Origin: Planctomycetia bacterium
GTDB lineage: Bacteria > Planctomycetota > Planctomycetia > Pirellulales > JACPPG01
Length of the DNA: 64,000 nt
Assembly: GCA_016191115.1 (NCBI GenBank)
Contig: JACPPG010000070.1
Location: forward strand, 1 to 64,000
Reading direction: 5' to 3'
The position numbers and the translations under genes were made by a program. The notes under the pieces were generated by a model that was given only the letters and a program-made list of their open reading frames with translations, searched no databases and was not told where the DNA came from. Each line of letters begins with the position of its first letter. The first letter of the stretch is position 1. This document shows, one piece after another, positions 1 to 9,212 of this stretch.

Positions 1-137
1 AGAGCCTCGGGGATTTGGTGAAACTTTGACGGGCAACCATCGGCCATTGGCACACCTCCGTGCGAGTTGGGAAGAAACGCTCCCTCAAACCGCACTTCCC
101 GTGCCAGTGGCCATGCGTATAGTATTTGGATAGGCTC
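1..137 (-). mobile_element. Probable end of an insertion sequence, partial at window edge
   Basis: Read on the minus strand, the DUF1501 coding sequence loses all family resemblance after the codon for Leu at 138-140. The sequence then continues with GAGCCTATCCAAATA, which resembles the terminal inverted repeats of IS5-family (IS427/IS1031-like) elements. The preceding TTA would be the target duplication. A possible reading frame starts at ATG 47 behind a GGAGGTG ribosome site and leaves the window. No transposase motif is visible in the 15 codons available. A group II intron or another inserted segment is the alternative. Confidence 0.35.
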
Positions 138-860
138 TAAGTTGAGGGCCTGGGCCTCGAACGAGTCGATCGCTCGCATCGTGCCGGAACTGTCCACCTG
201 CCGCCGTATCCGGTCGAACGACTGCCGCAGCCCGATCCGGTCGCGCATCCGCCCGGCGTCGCCTGCGCTGTCGAGACCGATATTGGGCACGTGAAACTCG
301 GGCGCGCTCGGATCGCCCGAGACGCGGAAAGGCTCGTACCGTGCTCCGAGGTAGGCCGGCCCGGCGATGACAAAACCATCGTAGGTCGATATGCCGTTGA
401 CGCCCACGTAATTGGGGATCGTGCGGGCCGGATCGAAGCGCAGGTAGTTGGCCACGGTGAACAGATCGGGGAACTCGGGCTTGGGCTTGTCTTGCGAAGC
501 CGGGTCGCCTGTCAAAAGCTGCAACGAACCGGCCGGGTGGCCGCCGCCCGTATGGGCCATGGACCGCAAGATCGTGAACCGATCGGCCATCGCGGCGTGC
601 CGCGGCAACAGTTCGCCAAGCCGCAGGCCGGGCACGCGCGTCTCGATCGAACCGTGCGGCCCGCGGAACTCGCTCGTTGCCGCCGGCTTGGGATCGTAGG
701 TTTCCAGATGGCTGGCGCCGCCCCGCAGCCACACCAGAATGAGCGCCGTTCGTTCCCCGTCTCTCGAACCGGCTGCTTCGGCGCGCAGCCTCAGCAGTCC
801 CGGCAGCGACAGGCTGCCGAGCCCCGCCAATCCGACTCTGAGGAACTCACGTCGTTTCAT
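138..860 (-). pseudogene. DUF1501 family protein, N-terminal part, apparently interrupted
   Basis: Starts at ATG 860 and reads without a stop to the window edge. The first about 240 codons match the planctomycete DUF1501 family, which is sulfatase-like, usually exported by the Tat route and usually paired with a DUF1549/DUF1553 partner. The N-terminus KRREFLRVGLAGLGSLSLPG is Tat-like. It is followed by a conserved WLRGGASHLETYDPKP stretch and the segment FTILRSMAHTGGGHPAG, then GVNGISTYDGFVIAGPAYLG. After SFEAQALNL the expected continuation is missing and unrelated sequence follows, so the gene is probably broken by the insertion at 1-137. Function is not established for the family. It has no DUF1549 partner beside it here. 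Confidence 0.65.
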
Positions 861-964
861 GGATGCTGCCGTGGTAACGCCCGTCTGCATGCCTCGCGAG
901 CGGCACCATCATCGCATACCGGCCGCTTTCGCTCAAACGGCAGATGAGAAGCGCCTGCCGCGAT

Positions 965-1036
965 GGCGAGGCTCCCGCCGAGCCGCCGCGTTGAGTGGCG
1001 TGTCCCCGCGCACGCCGGCTCGGCGGGAGCCTCGCC
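965..1036. repeat. REP-like inverted pair (family A)
   Basis: GGCGAGGCTCCCGCCGAGCC at 965-984 and its exact reverse complement at 1017-1036 form a stem-loop. The pair lies between the start codons of the divergent DUF1501 fragment and the sulfatase. Six further copies occur at 6111, 6154, 10441, 10509, 11406 (imperfect) and 11504. Confidence 0.85.
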
Positions 1037-1133
1037 CTCCCGGGACTGCTCAATTTGACCTCGGTGGGGTTGCGGGACCATACTGTCGCGCGCATACGCG
1101 ATTCGCCCTGTTTTCTCCGAGAGGGAGATCTGT

Positions 1134-2549
1134 ATGGCCCTTTTCCAATTTGCATCCCTCAGCCGACACGCCTCTGCCGCCGCGCTGGCAGTCGGGCTTG
1201 GCATGGCCATTCTCTCCGGCGCGGCACAGTCGGCGCAAGGCGCCGACAAGGCCGCCAAGCCGAACATCGTCATCCTGCTGGCGGACGACCTGGGCTACGC
1301 CGATGTTGGCTTCCAGGGCTGCAACGACATCCCCACGCCGCACATCGACTCGCTGGCCGCCGGCGGCGTGCGGTGCACGAGCGGTTACGTCTCCGGGCCG
1401 TATTGCAGCCCCACGCGCGCCGGGCTGTTGACGGGCCGGTACCAGCAGCGGTTCGGGCACGAGTTCAACCCTGGCGGCCGCGAGGAAGCGAACGTCGGAT
1501 TGCCGCTGTCGGAGACGACGATCGCCGATCGCCTCAAGGCGGCCGGATACAAGACCGGCCTGGTCGGCAAGTGGCACCTTGGCGCCGCGCCCAAATTCCG
1601 CCCGCCGAAGCGCGGCTTCGACGAGTTCTTTGGATTCCTGGGCGGGGCGCATCCTTACATTGCCGAGCGCGGCGCGCCGATCTACCGCGGCGACCAGGTC
1701 GTCGACGAGCGCGAGTACCTGACCGATGCCTTCGGCCGCGAGGCCGTGGCGTTCATCGAGCGGCACCAGAAGGAGCCGTTCTTCCTGTACCTGGCCTTTA
1801 ACGCCGTACACACGCCCATGCAGGCCACCGATGCGCGGTTGGCGCGGTTTGGGTCGATCGAAGACACGCGCCGCCGCACATACGCCGCCATGCTCACGGC
1901 CATGGACGAGGCGGTCGGCCGCGTGCTCGACGCCCTGCGCACGGCCGGGATCGAGGACAACACGCTCGTCTTCTTCTTCAGCGACAACGGCGGCCCGACC
2001 ATGCCGACCACCACAATCAACGGCTCGCGCAATACGCCGCTGCGCGGCTCGAAACGGACGACGCTCGAAGGAGGCGTCCGCGTCCCCTTCGTCGTGCAGT
2101 GGAAGGCGAAGCTGCCGCAGGGCCGAGTCTACGAGCAACCCATCATCCAGTTGGACGTGCTGCCGACGGCACTCGCGGCCGCCGGCACGCAAACGCAGCC
2201 CGATTGGAAGCTCGACGGCGTGAACCTGCTGCCGTATCTGTCGAGCGAGAACAAGGCCGCCCCGCACGAGACGCTCTACTGGCGGATGGGCGAGCAAATG
2301 GCGCTACGCCACGGCGACTGGAAGATCGTCCGCTACGACCCCACGGCCGACGGCCAGCCCGGCGAACCGGCCACGGCCACCCGGCTCTACAACCTGGCCG
2401 AGGACATCGGCGAAGCGCATGACCTGGCCGCAGCCCAGCCGGCCAAGGTCAAAGAGCTGGAAGCGATCTGGCAAGAGTGGAACGGGCAGCTTGCCAAGCC
2501 GCTCTGGGGCGGAGGGCGGGCGGCGGCTCGTGCCGGAGCGGCGGATTAG
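1134..2549 (+). CDS. Secreted arylsulfatase
   Basis: A 471-aa sulfatase of the alkaline-phosphatase superfamily that would hydrolyse sulfate esters, probably on polysaccharides, in the periplasm. A signal peptide spans about residues 1-36. The metal-binding DD pair is at 51-52 in ILLADDLGYADVGF. The formylglycine site CSPTR starts at Cys91, so a maturation enzyme is needed. Lys146-His148 lie in GLVGKWHLG, His226 in AVHTP, and the second metal pair is Asp284-Asn285 in FFFSDNGG. The start has a GAGGGAG ribosome site at 1121-1127. Full length for the family. Planctomycetes carry many such genes, and the substrate cannot be read from the sequence. Confidence 0.93.
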   Translation: MALFQFASLSRHASAAALAVGLGMAILSGAAQSAQGADKAAKPNIVILLADDLGYADVGFQGCNDIPTPHIDSLAAGGVRCTSGYVSGPYCSPTRAGLLTGRYQQRFGHEFNPGGREEANVGLPLSETTIADRLKAAGYKTGLVGKWHLGAAPKFRPPKRGFDEFFGFLGGAHPYIAERGAPIYRGDQVVDEREYLTDAFGREAVAFIERHQKEPFFLYLAFNAVHTPMQATDARLARFGSIEDTRRRTYAAMLTAMDEAVGRVLDALRTAGIEDNTLVFFFSDNGGPTMPTTTINGSRNTPLRGSKRTTLEGGVRVPFVVQWKAKLPQGRVYEQPIIQLDVLPTALAAAGTQTQPDWKLDGVNLLPYLSSENKAAPHETLYWRMGEQMALRHGDWKIVRYDPTADGQPGEPATATRLYNLAEDIGEAHDLAAAQPAKVKELEAIWQEWNGQLAKPLWGGGRAAARAGAAD

Positions 2550-2653
2550 ACGTACCCGCTCTTTTCTTTCGCCGAAGGCGCTTTGCGGTTATCTCTCTCT
2601 CGCTGACGCTTGTGGGTGCATTGGCGGCTTGGCGTCCAGAACGCTCGTCTATT

Positions 2654-3745
2654 CTACTCAATCGCGAGCGCATCCCGCTCAGTCCGCAGAGCCCGGCTGC
2701 CCGCGACTGCGACTTTCATGGCTCGCAGGCCGTCTTCGTGCGTTACGCGGAACGGTTCGCCCGCGCGGCAGCGGGAGACGAAGTCGGCTAGCTCCGCCTT
2801 GTAGGCCTCGCCGAAGCGCTTGATGAAGACCGGCACGCTCGGGCCGTAGTCGCGGAGCGAGAATGTGCGCTTCTCGATCGTGCCCGCGGGGCTGTACGCC
2901 TCGACCGTGACCGACAGCGGGTTTTCCTGGAAATGGCCGACGTGCAGGCAGCCGGCGTCGCCGAAGACCCACGTCTCGTTGCGGTAGCCGGCCACGTGGT
3001 TGCGGCTCACCTGGACCTGGCCCAACACGTTGTCGGGGAACGAAAGCTGCAAGAAGGCGTCGTCGAAATCCTCGACCACCGAGCTGACCGCGTGATTGTA
3101 GAGATTCGCGCCCAGGGCCACGGCCCGCGTCGGCAGGGCGCCGCCGAACCAGATCATCTCGTCGATATTGTGTACCGCCATATCGACCAAGAGGCCGGGG
3201 CTGTCGTAACCGTCGGGCGGGGGCACGGGGTCTTCGAGCACCGAGACGAACTTGAACGGCCGGCCGATCCGGCCCGCATCGAGCCATGCCTTCGCGCACA
3301 CCAAGGGCGCGTCGAAGCGGCGCATGAAGGCCAGCATTACCGCCTGCCGCCGCGCCGCGTCGGCATTCAGCCAGGCGACGAACTCCTCGGACGATTCCAC
3401 GGAGTGGGTGAGCGGCTTTTCCAAGAGCACGCGCTTGCCCGCCGCCACCAGCGTCCGCGCGTCGCGATAGTGGTCGGCGGTTCGCGAGGCGATCATCGCG
3501 CCGTCGATCAGGTCGGCGGCCGCCACCTCTTCCACGTCGCGAAGGGCGCGAATCTCGCTCGCCTGGCCGGCTTGCAGCTCGGCCGCCACGCGCGCGGCCG
3601 TGTCGCCGTGGCCATCCACGATCGCCACCAGCTCGCAATGGCCCGTCTCGCGCGCCAGCTCCTGGATGTGCCGGGCGTGAAAGACACCAATCCGCCCCAC
3701 GCCCACCATCGCCATCCGAATTGACCCGCGTAATGGTTGAGACAT
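2654..3745 (-). CDS. Gfo/Idh/MocA family oxidoreductase
   Basis: A 363-aa NAD(P)-dependent oxidoreductase of the glucose-fructose oxidoreductase / inositol 2-dehydrogenase family, cytoplasmic. The N-terminal Rossmann fold carries VGVGRIG at about residues 15-21. The family's catalytic EKP motif appears as LLEKPLTHS near residue 145. The C-terminal half is the alpha/beta substrate domain. A second in-frame ATG lies ten codons in, just before the Rossmann strand, and may be the real start. The gene is 37 bp downstream of the amidase and on the same strand, so they may be co-transcribed. The closest named activity might be inositol 2-dehydrogenase, but substrate specificity is a guess. Confidence 0.88.
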   Translation of the reverse strand: MSQPLRGSIRMAMVGVGRIGVFHARHIQELARETGHCELVAIVDGHGDTAARVAAELQAGQASEIRALRDVEEVAAADLIDGAMIASRTADHYRDARTLVAAGKRVLLEKPLTHSVESSEEFVAWLNADAARRQAVMLAFMRRFDAPLVCAKAWLDAGRIGRPFKFVSVLEDPVPPPDGYDSPGLLVDMAVHNIDEMIWFGGALPTRAVALGANLYNHAVSSVVEDFDDAFLQLSFPDNVLGQVQVSRNHVAGYRNETWVFGDAGCLHVGHFQENPLSVTVEAYSPAGTIEKRTFSLRDYGPSVPVFIKRFGEAYKAELADFVSRCRAGEPFRVTHEDGLRAMKVAVAGSRALRTERDALAIE

Positions 3746-3782
3746 GGTGGCGCTCTAAAGCGACGCGATATTTTGTGGTCGT

Positions 3783-5147
3783 CTACGTGTCGCACTCGGC
3801 CACGAGCGGCGGCCGAGCCGCGAAGCCGATCGCCCGCTCGCACCATGCGGACACGGCCAATAACGGACCTTCTCCCCAATGCCGGCCGATGAGCTGCAAT
3901 CCGACCGGCAAACCGTCGCGGGCCACGCCGCACGGGAAACACACTGTCGGGCAGTTCGCATAGCTGAAGGGGGCGTTGAAGCGCGGGTCGCCCGTCGTCT
4001 CGGGCGTGGGGGCCGTCGTGGTCGTGGCCGGCGTCACGAGCGCGTCGTACCGCCCGGCAAGCGCTTCCAGGTCGCGCGTGAACTGCTCCTTGTGCTTCAG
4101 GGCCGCGGCGTAGTCGAGCACGCTTGTGGCCAGCGCCTCGTCCAATAGCGAGGCAAGCTGCGGGCCGTACTCGCTGCGACGGGCCGGGAAATTCGCGCGA
4201 TGATACTCGGCCGCCTCGATGCCCATGATGCGGCGATGATTCACGATTACGTCCGCGAAGCTGGCGGGCGGCGGCATCTCTTCGACCGTTGCGCCGGCGG
4301 CGCGCAGCCGTTCGATCGACGCCGCCACGACGGCACGGACCTCGTCACTGGCCGCGTCGCGGAAAAAGCCCGTCATCAGGCCCAAACGCGGCGGCGCGGC
4401 TCGCTCGAGCCCGGCGGCGTAGTCAGGCACGGGCACGTCGACCGAGAACGGATCGAGCGGCTCGTAACCGGCCATCGACGCGAGCATGATCGCCAGGTCC
4501 GAGACGCGCGGGGCGATCGGACCCGGATGGTCCATGTGGTACGCCAGCGAGACGATCCCGGAGAGGCTCACCAGCCCGTACGTCGGTTTGCAGCCGGCCA
4601 CGCCGCAGTAGCCGGCGGGGCGGGTGATCGAGCCGCCGGTTTGCGAGCCGACCGCCGCCATGCACATGCCAAGCGCGACCGCCGCGGCCGACCCGCTGCT
4701 CGATCCGGCCGGCGTGCGTTCGAGGTTCCAGGGATTGCGCGTCGGGGGCGGATCGAAGCTGGCGAACTCGGTGGTCACCGTCTTGCCCAGGATCACCGCG
4801 CCGGCCGCGCGCAGCCGCCGCACGATCGGGGCATCCTGCCGGGCGACGTGCCCCGCGCGCAACCGCGAGCCGGCCAAGGTCGGCCAACCCTCGACGTCGA
4901 TAATGTCCTTGATGCCGATCGGGATGCCGTGCAGCGGGTGGCGCGGGCCGCCTTTGTGCAGCTCGTCGTCGAGCCGGCGGGCCTGCGCCCTGGCCCCATC
5001 GGCGTCGACCATCACCCACGCGCGGACGCGCGCGTCGAACCGCTCGATCCGCGCCAGACACGCCTCGACCAGGTCGAGCGAAGTGAGGCGGCCGGCGCGA
5101 AGCAGGTCGCCGGCTTCGCGGATCGAGGCGGGAAGTTCGTTTGGCAT
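3783..5147 (-). CDS. Amidase signature family amidase
   Basis: A 454-aa amidase-signature enzyme that hydrolyses carboxamides. The Ser-cisSer-Lys triad is visible: Lys80 in GIPIGIKD, cis-Ser149 in TPAGSSSGSAAAVALG and nucleophile Ser173 in GSQTGGSITRPAG. Length and the GLPVGLQLIG C-terminal motif fit the family. GatA of the glutamyl-tRNA amidotransferase is related, but no gatB or gatC is nearby and the overall sequence fits a stand-alone amidase better. It lies 37 bp upstream of the Gfo/Idh/MocA oxidoreductase on the same strand and probably shares its transcript. Confidence 0.9.
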   Translation of the reverse strand: MPNELPASIREAGDLLRAGRLTSLDLVEACLARIERFDARVRAWVMVDADGARAQARRLDDELHKGGPRHPLHGIPIGIKDIIDVEGWPTLAGSRLRAGHVARQDAPIVRRLRAAGAVILGKTVTTEFASFDPPPTRNPWNLERTPAGSSSGSAAAVALGMCMAAVGSQTGGSITRPAGYCGVAGCKPTYGLVSLSGIVSLAYHMDHPGPIAPRVSDLAIMLASMAGYEPLDPFSVDVPVPDYAAGLERAAPPRLGLMTGFFRDAASDEVRAVVAASIERLRAAGATVEEMPPPASFADVIVNHRRIMGIEAAEYHRANFPARRSEYGPQLASLLDEALATSVLDYAAALKHKEQFTRDLEALAGRYDALVTPATTTTAPTPETTGDPRFNAPFSYANCPTVCFPCGVARDGLPVGLQLIGRHWGEGPLLAVSAWCERAIGFAARPPLVAECDT

Positions 5148-5240
5148 GGGAGGGCTGGTTGAATGGGCGTCGCGGTCGTCGAGCCGACCATTCTAAGTCG
5201 CCGCGCCGTTGCCGCCAACGATCTGAAACAGAAGGAGATG

Positions 5241-5330
5241 ATGAACCACAAAGACACGAAGGACACAAAGGATTATTCTTCGTGTTCTTTTGCCTTCCTT
5301 GGCGCTCTTGGCAGCCTTGGCGGTTCGATT
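5241..5330. repeat. CACAAAGACACGAAGG-type dispersed repeat region
   Basis: AACCACAAAGACACGAAGG starts at 5244 and continues as a second ACACAAAGG unit. It is followed by a roughly complementary TTCTTCGTGTTCTTTTGCC arm at 5277-5295. Repeats of this kind recur in intergenic DNA of planctomycetes and other bacteria and can be mistaken for coding sequence. The remainder of the 182-bp gap to the amidase start holds nothing recognisable. Confidence 0.6.
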
Positions 5331-6661
5331 TATTCGCCGAATGCCAGCCATTGTCGGCCGAAAGCAAGCCGGTCGAGCGATCCGGCGGCCGCGAGCGATT
5401 CGGCGGCCGGCGCGGCCCACGCCACGATCGATGGGTGATGCGCAAGCCGTGGACAAACGGCCGCCGCCCACGCCGCGGGAACCTGCTGCACGACCGCCAC
5501 GTTCGCCAGGTCGAAGGCCTTGTACACGGCATCGGGTAGGATCCCGCGCGAGCCGATCATGCCGCCCGACGCCCTGTGGAGCGCGGCCGTTAACTCGGGC
5601 GAATCCGCCTCGCTGTAGTCGAGCCACGGCCTGGCCGGGTGGCGGAGAAACGCCGCTACCCGCGCCGGCCATTCCGCGGCGGCGTGCGCGCTGGGTGGCG
5701 CCGTTTCGCGCATGGTCTGCCACACGGCCGATGCGCCCGCCACCAGCCGCACCTCGACCGGCGTCAGTACTGGCTCTGCATCGGGATCGGGCCACTCGGG
5801 CCAATCGTGCGCGGTGGTGGCAAAATCGAAGGACGTGCCGGCCGCAACCGGTTCGCACATGAGCTCGCGCTGGCAGCCGCTGGCGATGAGCATGAGCGGC
5901 TCGCCGGTCGCCGGCCCGCCCACCAATCCGCTGACGTGCAGCAGCGGCGGGTCGCCGGGCTGCCAGTAGACGGCCAGCCGATCGACGTGCCACAGCGCGC
6001 GGATTTCCAACCGCACCTCGCCGATCGGCCCGCCGGCAAGGCGCTCGCGCCCAGGGCGGATAATAGGGGTTGGCGCAGAGGTTAGGGGTTGGGGGTTAGG
6101 GGTCAGGGAGGGCGAGGCTCCCGCCGAGCCGCGCGCAGAGGTGCTCACGGGAGGGCGAGGCTCCCGCCGAGCCGCGCCACGCAACGCGGCGTCAGGTGGC
6201 AACACTACGTCGACTTCGACCACGTTCGACGGTTGCAGGCGGTCCGTCACGTCGCTGGTTGCCGGCACCGCATAGCCGTCGATCAGCCCGAGCGGCTGGC
6301 CGTTGAGCGAGAACGAGCCGGCCGCATCGACTCCGTCCGCGACCAGCCACACCCGCTCGTGCGGCTCAAGCCCCGTCGGACGATTAAAGTGCCGGCGGTA
6401 GCGGACGCGGCCGCGAAAGTCGGCGCCCAGCGTCTCGCCCCAGTCGGCCGGAAGCTGCACGCGGCCTTTTGTAGGGTGCTCTGCGAGCACCGGTTCCTCG
6501 GGTTGGGAACCGCCGGCGCTCGTAGGGTGCTCTGCGAGCACCGGATTGCGGTGAGCGCCTTCCACAACGCCGGTGCTCGCAGAGCACCCTACGGATGCGT
6601 CGCGCGACAGGACCTCGAAATCCCACGGCCCGCGCAGTCGAATGACGTGAGGGTAGGGCAT
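5330..6661 (-). CDS. GH2-like (beta-galactosidase-fold) protein with embedded repeats
   Basis: About 443 aa. The N-terminal third resembles the sugar-binding jelly-roll domain of glycoside hydrolase family 2, with the conserved GRVRYRRHF and LNGQPLGLIDGY segments. The C-terminal third (GGMIGSRGILPDAVYKAFD and PSIVAWAAP) resembles a shortened GH2 TIM barrel; I see no clear catalytic acid pair, so activity is uncertain. Two non-family stretches translate repeats: REP family A at 6111-6173 and three copies of a 23-mer at 6471-6592. Start is ATG 6661; GTG 6670 is also possible. Neither has a convincing ribosome site. Confidence 0.65.
   Translation of the reverse strand: MPYPHVIRLRGPWDFEVLSRDASVGCSASTGVVEGAHRNPVLAEHPTSAGGSQPEEPVLAEHPTKGRVQLPADWGETLGADFRGRVRYRRHFNRPTGLEPHERVWLVADGVDAAGSFSLNGQPLGLIDGYAVPATSDVTDRLQPSNVVEVDVVLPPDAALRGAARREPRPPVSTSARGSAGASPSLTPNPQPLTSAPTPIIRPGRERLAGGPIGEVRLEIRALWHVDRLAVYWQPGDPPLLHVSGLVGGPATGEPLMLIASGCQRELMCEPVAAGTSFDFATTAHDWPEWPDPDAEPVLTPVEVRLVAGASAVWQTMRETAPPSAHAAAEWPARVAAFLRHPARPWLDYSEADSPELTAALHRASGGMIGSRGILPDAVYKAFDLANVAVVQQVPAAWAAAVCPRLAHHPSIVAWAAPAAESLAAAGSLDRLAFGRQWLAFGE
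6111..6173. repeat. REP-like family A, two direct copies inside a CDS
   Basis: GGCGAGGCTCCCGCCGAGCC occurs at 6111-6130 and again at 6154-6173 in the same orientation. Both lie within the reading frame of the GH2-like protein, where they are translated as low-complexity residues without a frameshift. Just upstream, 6065-6110 is a GGGGTTAGG-like low-complexity run. Confidence 0.85.
6471..6592. repeat. Three copies of a GTAGGGTGCTCTGCG 23-mer inside a CDS
   Basis: Two direct copies (6471-6493 and 6522-6544) and one inverted copy (6570-6592) of a 23-bp sequence starting GTAGGGTGCTCTGCG. The unit contains its own CTCTGCGAG hairpin core. The set lies in the GH2-like gene and is translated as repeated VLAEHPT peptides. 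This is a REP-like element family distinct from family A. Confidence 0.85.
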
Positions 6662-6726
6662 GCGCGCCACGCCGCGTGGCCGCGGCGGCTAAACGGTGGA
6701 AGCGTACCGCCGGCTGCCGCCTACTG

Positions 6727-8688
6727 CTACTCCGGCACGAATTCCTGGACGATCGTCACTTCGCGAATCTGCCGGCTGTCGGGCTCGAAGCAGCGAATCT
6801 TGATCTGCACCCCGCGTAGCGGCACCCGATACGGCGGCGCGGTTTCCTGTTCGCCGCCGTCCCATGTGCCGTTGCCATTCAAATCCGTGAAGGGCTCCGG
6901 ATTCATGCCGCCGCCCCATGTGCCGCTCCCATCGGAATCGACAAACGGCTCTCCACCCTCATCGATGACATTGTTGCTATTGTTGTCAAATCCATCGGTC
7001 CCTTCATCAGTCAACTGCGCAGGGCTTAAGCTCGGGTCCCAGTTCCCTTGATCGACCCCGTCCTGTTCGTAGTGCGTCGACCAGGTGTCGTACACCGAGG
7101 CCGTGTATGTGCCGCCCGACAGCCGGGACCGCGCGTCTCCCGGGCCGGAAAACGCCGAAATGCCCATTTGATTGGCAAAGTTCAGGTCCACGTAGGCGCC
7201 CTGTCCGACTTGCTCGACCTTGTCGTCGTTAGTTAGCAACGGGTTGGTCGGATTTTTTGTGGTCGATCCGAAATACACCAGCGCGGCATAGTACGCCGGG
7301 TCACCGGGCATCACGTAGTCGCCACGGGGGTTGCTTCCCGAAAAGCTCTGGCTCAAGTCACGAACTCGCAGAAGAAGCGGCGCCGTCGGGTCCCACACGC
7401 GCACATCGAAGGCCAGGACGTTGGTGAGAATCACATCCTCGCTGAGGCGCGTGCTCTTGGGATCGAAATAGACAAATAGCGTGCCTGTGGCGGGGTCGAC
7501 GTCGTCCCATGGGTTGGGGCTCGTCCACGCATCGAACGACTCGGGGCCCGGCGATGCGCTGGTGCCTAAAGTTCCGACCCTCAAGCCGATTTGCGGAATC
7601 ACCGTTCCCAACTGCGGAAACGGCTGCACGGGAGGAGAATTGAGATTGCAACAGGATTCGCGCAGCGTCGGGAGGCCAAGGCGCCCCTGGCTGGGGTACG
7701 ACAGGGGACTGCCCGAGCCGTACAGAGCCGTGTAAAACGGAGTGTTCGTATAGTAGATGCCCCAGCCGCGTACGTCGTGCGGGAAGCCGTAGGGAGACGG
7801 AGCACTCGAGTTTATCGGCGGATGGGCAAATCGATTCTCGCGCTTCGTCAAGTCGCCAAGGGAATTGGCGATGATTCGCTGCGTCGGCGCGGGACCTAGA
7901 TCGGCCGTCCCGCCCACTGCGTGCGCGGAGATGTCGTTCTGCAAGTAGTACGTGCTCGGCGTGCCGCCTGGACCTGGCGGCGGACTGGAGTACGGCAGCC
8001 GAATATCGACGTTGTCGTACGCGCCGTTGCCGTTCAGATCGGCGTACTCGCCTGGATCGGCCGTGCCATTGCCGTTGGTGTCCTGCCACGGCTCGGGCGC
8101 CCACAGGCGGTTGACGTCGGGCCGAACCAAGAGCACGCGCCGGTACAGCGTCGTGCCGCGCAGGAACCAGACCACCTCGGCCACTTGCGACTGAATCGGC
8201 GAGTACGCAGGCGGCGAGGGATAGTTGTACAGCGTGTTAAACGACGCCCGATCGCAAAATCGCCCCAAGAAAGGCGCATCGCGGCTGCGGGTTGTGAACA
8301 TGACCATGTCGTCGTTGTCCCCGACCGTCGTATCGGGGCCGGTGAAGGCCGCGCTGCTCCGCTCGTCCATCACCTGCTTCGTGTTCGGCAGCAGCCGCCC
8401 TACCGGGCCTTCGATGTACTCGAAGTAGCCCTCGTCCGCCTCGGGGCTGCGCGGCGGCAGCATCTGCACGGTGATGCCGGCCAGGTCCAATTGCAGCCGG
8501 TGCTTGCAGGACCGCAACTGGTCGCTCATCTCCATCCCCGCCCGGCTGGCCGACACGCTGTCGGTGACCAGGGCAAAGATGGTGATCACCAGCCCCAGCA
8601 TGATCAGCGTCACCGCCATGGCGACGAGGATCTCGATGAGGGTGAAGCCGCGGCGGGACGAAGACTCTCCACGGAGGCACGGAGGCAC
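6727..8688 (-). CDS. Large prepilin-like protein (GspJ/PulJ-type N-terminus) with calcium-loop repeats
   Basis: A type II secretion / type IV pilus pseudopilin-like protein of about 650 aa, far longer than a usual pseudopilin (about 200). The prepilin peptidase site and hydrophobic helix are RRGFTLIEILVAMAVTLIML. The large extracytoplasmic part contains at least three calcium-loop-like segments: DTNGNGTADPGE, DLNGNGAYDN and, near the C-terminus, DSDGSGTWGG and DLNGNGTWDGGE. The start is unclear. GTG 8688 gives a 14-residue leader but lies in a CGGAGGCACGGAGG repeat. The frame stays open upstream to 8910 through an ATGATGA repeat that probably is not coding. Probably a minor pseudopilin or surface-exposed calcium-binding protein. 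Confidence 0.75.
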   Translation of the reverse strand: MPPCLRGESSSRRGFTLIEILVAMAVTLIMLGLVITIFALVTDSVSASRAGMEMSDQLRSCKHRLQLDLAGITVQMLPPRSPEADEGYFEYIEGPVGRLLPNTKQVMDERSSAAFTGPDTTVGDNDDMVMFTTRSRDAPFLGRFCDRASFNTLYNYPSPPAYSPIQSQVAEVVWFLRGTTLYRRVLLVRPDVNRLWAPEPWQDTNGNGTADPGEYADLNGNGAYDNVDIRLPYSSPPPGPGGTPSTYYLQNDISAHAVGGTADLGPAPTQRIIANSLGDLTKRENRFAHPPINSSAPSPYGFPHDVRGWGIYYTNTPFYTALYGSGSPLSYPSQGRLGLPTLRESCCNLNSPPVQPFPQLGTVIPQIGLRVGTLGTSASPGPESFDAWTSPNPWDDVDPATGTLFVYFDPKSTRLSEDVILTNVLAFDVRVWDPTAPLLLRVRDLSQSFSGSNPRGDYVMPGDPAYYAALVYFGSTTKNPTNPLLTNDDKVEQVGQGAYVDLNFANQMGISAFSGPGDARSRLSGGTYTASVYDTWSTHYEQDGVDQGNWDPSLSPAQLTDEGTDGFDNNSNNVIDEGGEPFVDSDGSGTWGGGMNPEPFTDLNGNGTWDGGEQETAPPYRVPLRGVQIKIRCFEPDSRQIREVTIVQEFVPE

Positions 8689-8696
8689 GGAGGAAG

Positions 8697-8790
<94 letters not shown>

Positions 8791-9170
8791 GGCGTTGGGC
8801 TGGTGCATTGCTCTTCTCCTGGCGCATGGAGCAGCGCCTTGTCGCTTCGCCCTTGCCCAACAGGCTGGCTCGCCTGGCCCGCGGCCGCCGCAGATCATTA
8901 CCGGGCACAAAGAGGATGGAGCGTACCCGGCGTGCGCCGGCGAAATGCGTCCCGGCGTGACCTGCTATTAACCATGTTAGCCGCCGCTTGGCCGCCGCGT
9001 CAAACTTGAGGAGGTGGGCGGTAGGGAGAAAGAGAGGACGCGGCCGGCAGCGGGCAGCAACAGGAGGGACCGGCCGTCGGCACCACCTGTTTAGCCGCCG
9101 CGGCCACGCGGCGGGGAAACACGTCTCGTACCCCGAAGCAGCCAGCCGAAAGCGGGCGGCAACTCACGGC

Positions 9171-9212
9171 TAATCGCTAGTTGCTACTCGCTAGTTGCTA
9201 ATCGCTAGTTGC
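9171..9212. repeat. Three tandem 14-bp units
   Basis: TAATCGCTAGTTGC, TACTCGCTAGTTGC and TAATCGCTAGTTGC follow one another without gaps. The array runs into the last codons of the TerC gene. It may affect the mRNA 3' end of TerC. No terminator hairpin is evident. Confidence 0.85.

Noticed and set aside
5244-5440. Plus-strand frame beginning MNHKDTKDTKD
   Set aside because: A well-known type of translated intergenic repeat, and it overlaps the GH2-like gene.
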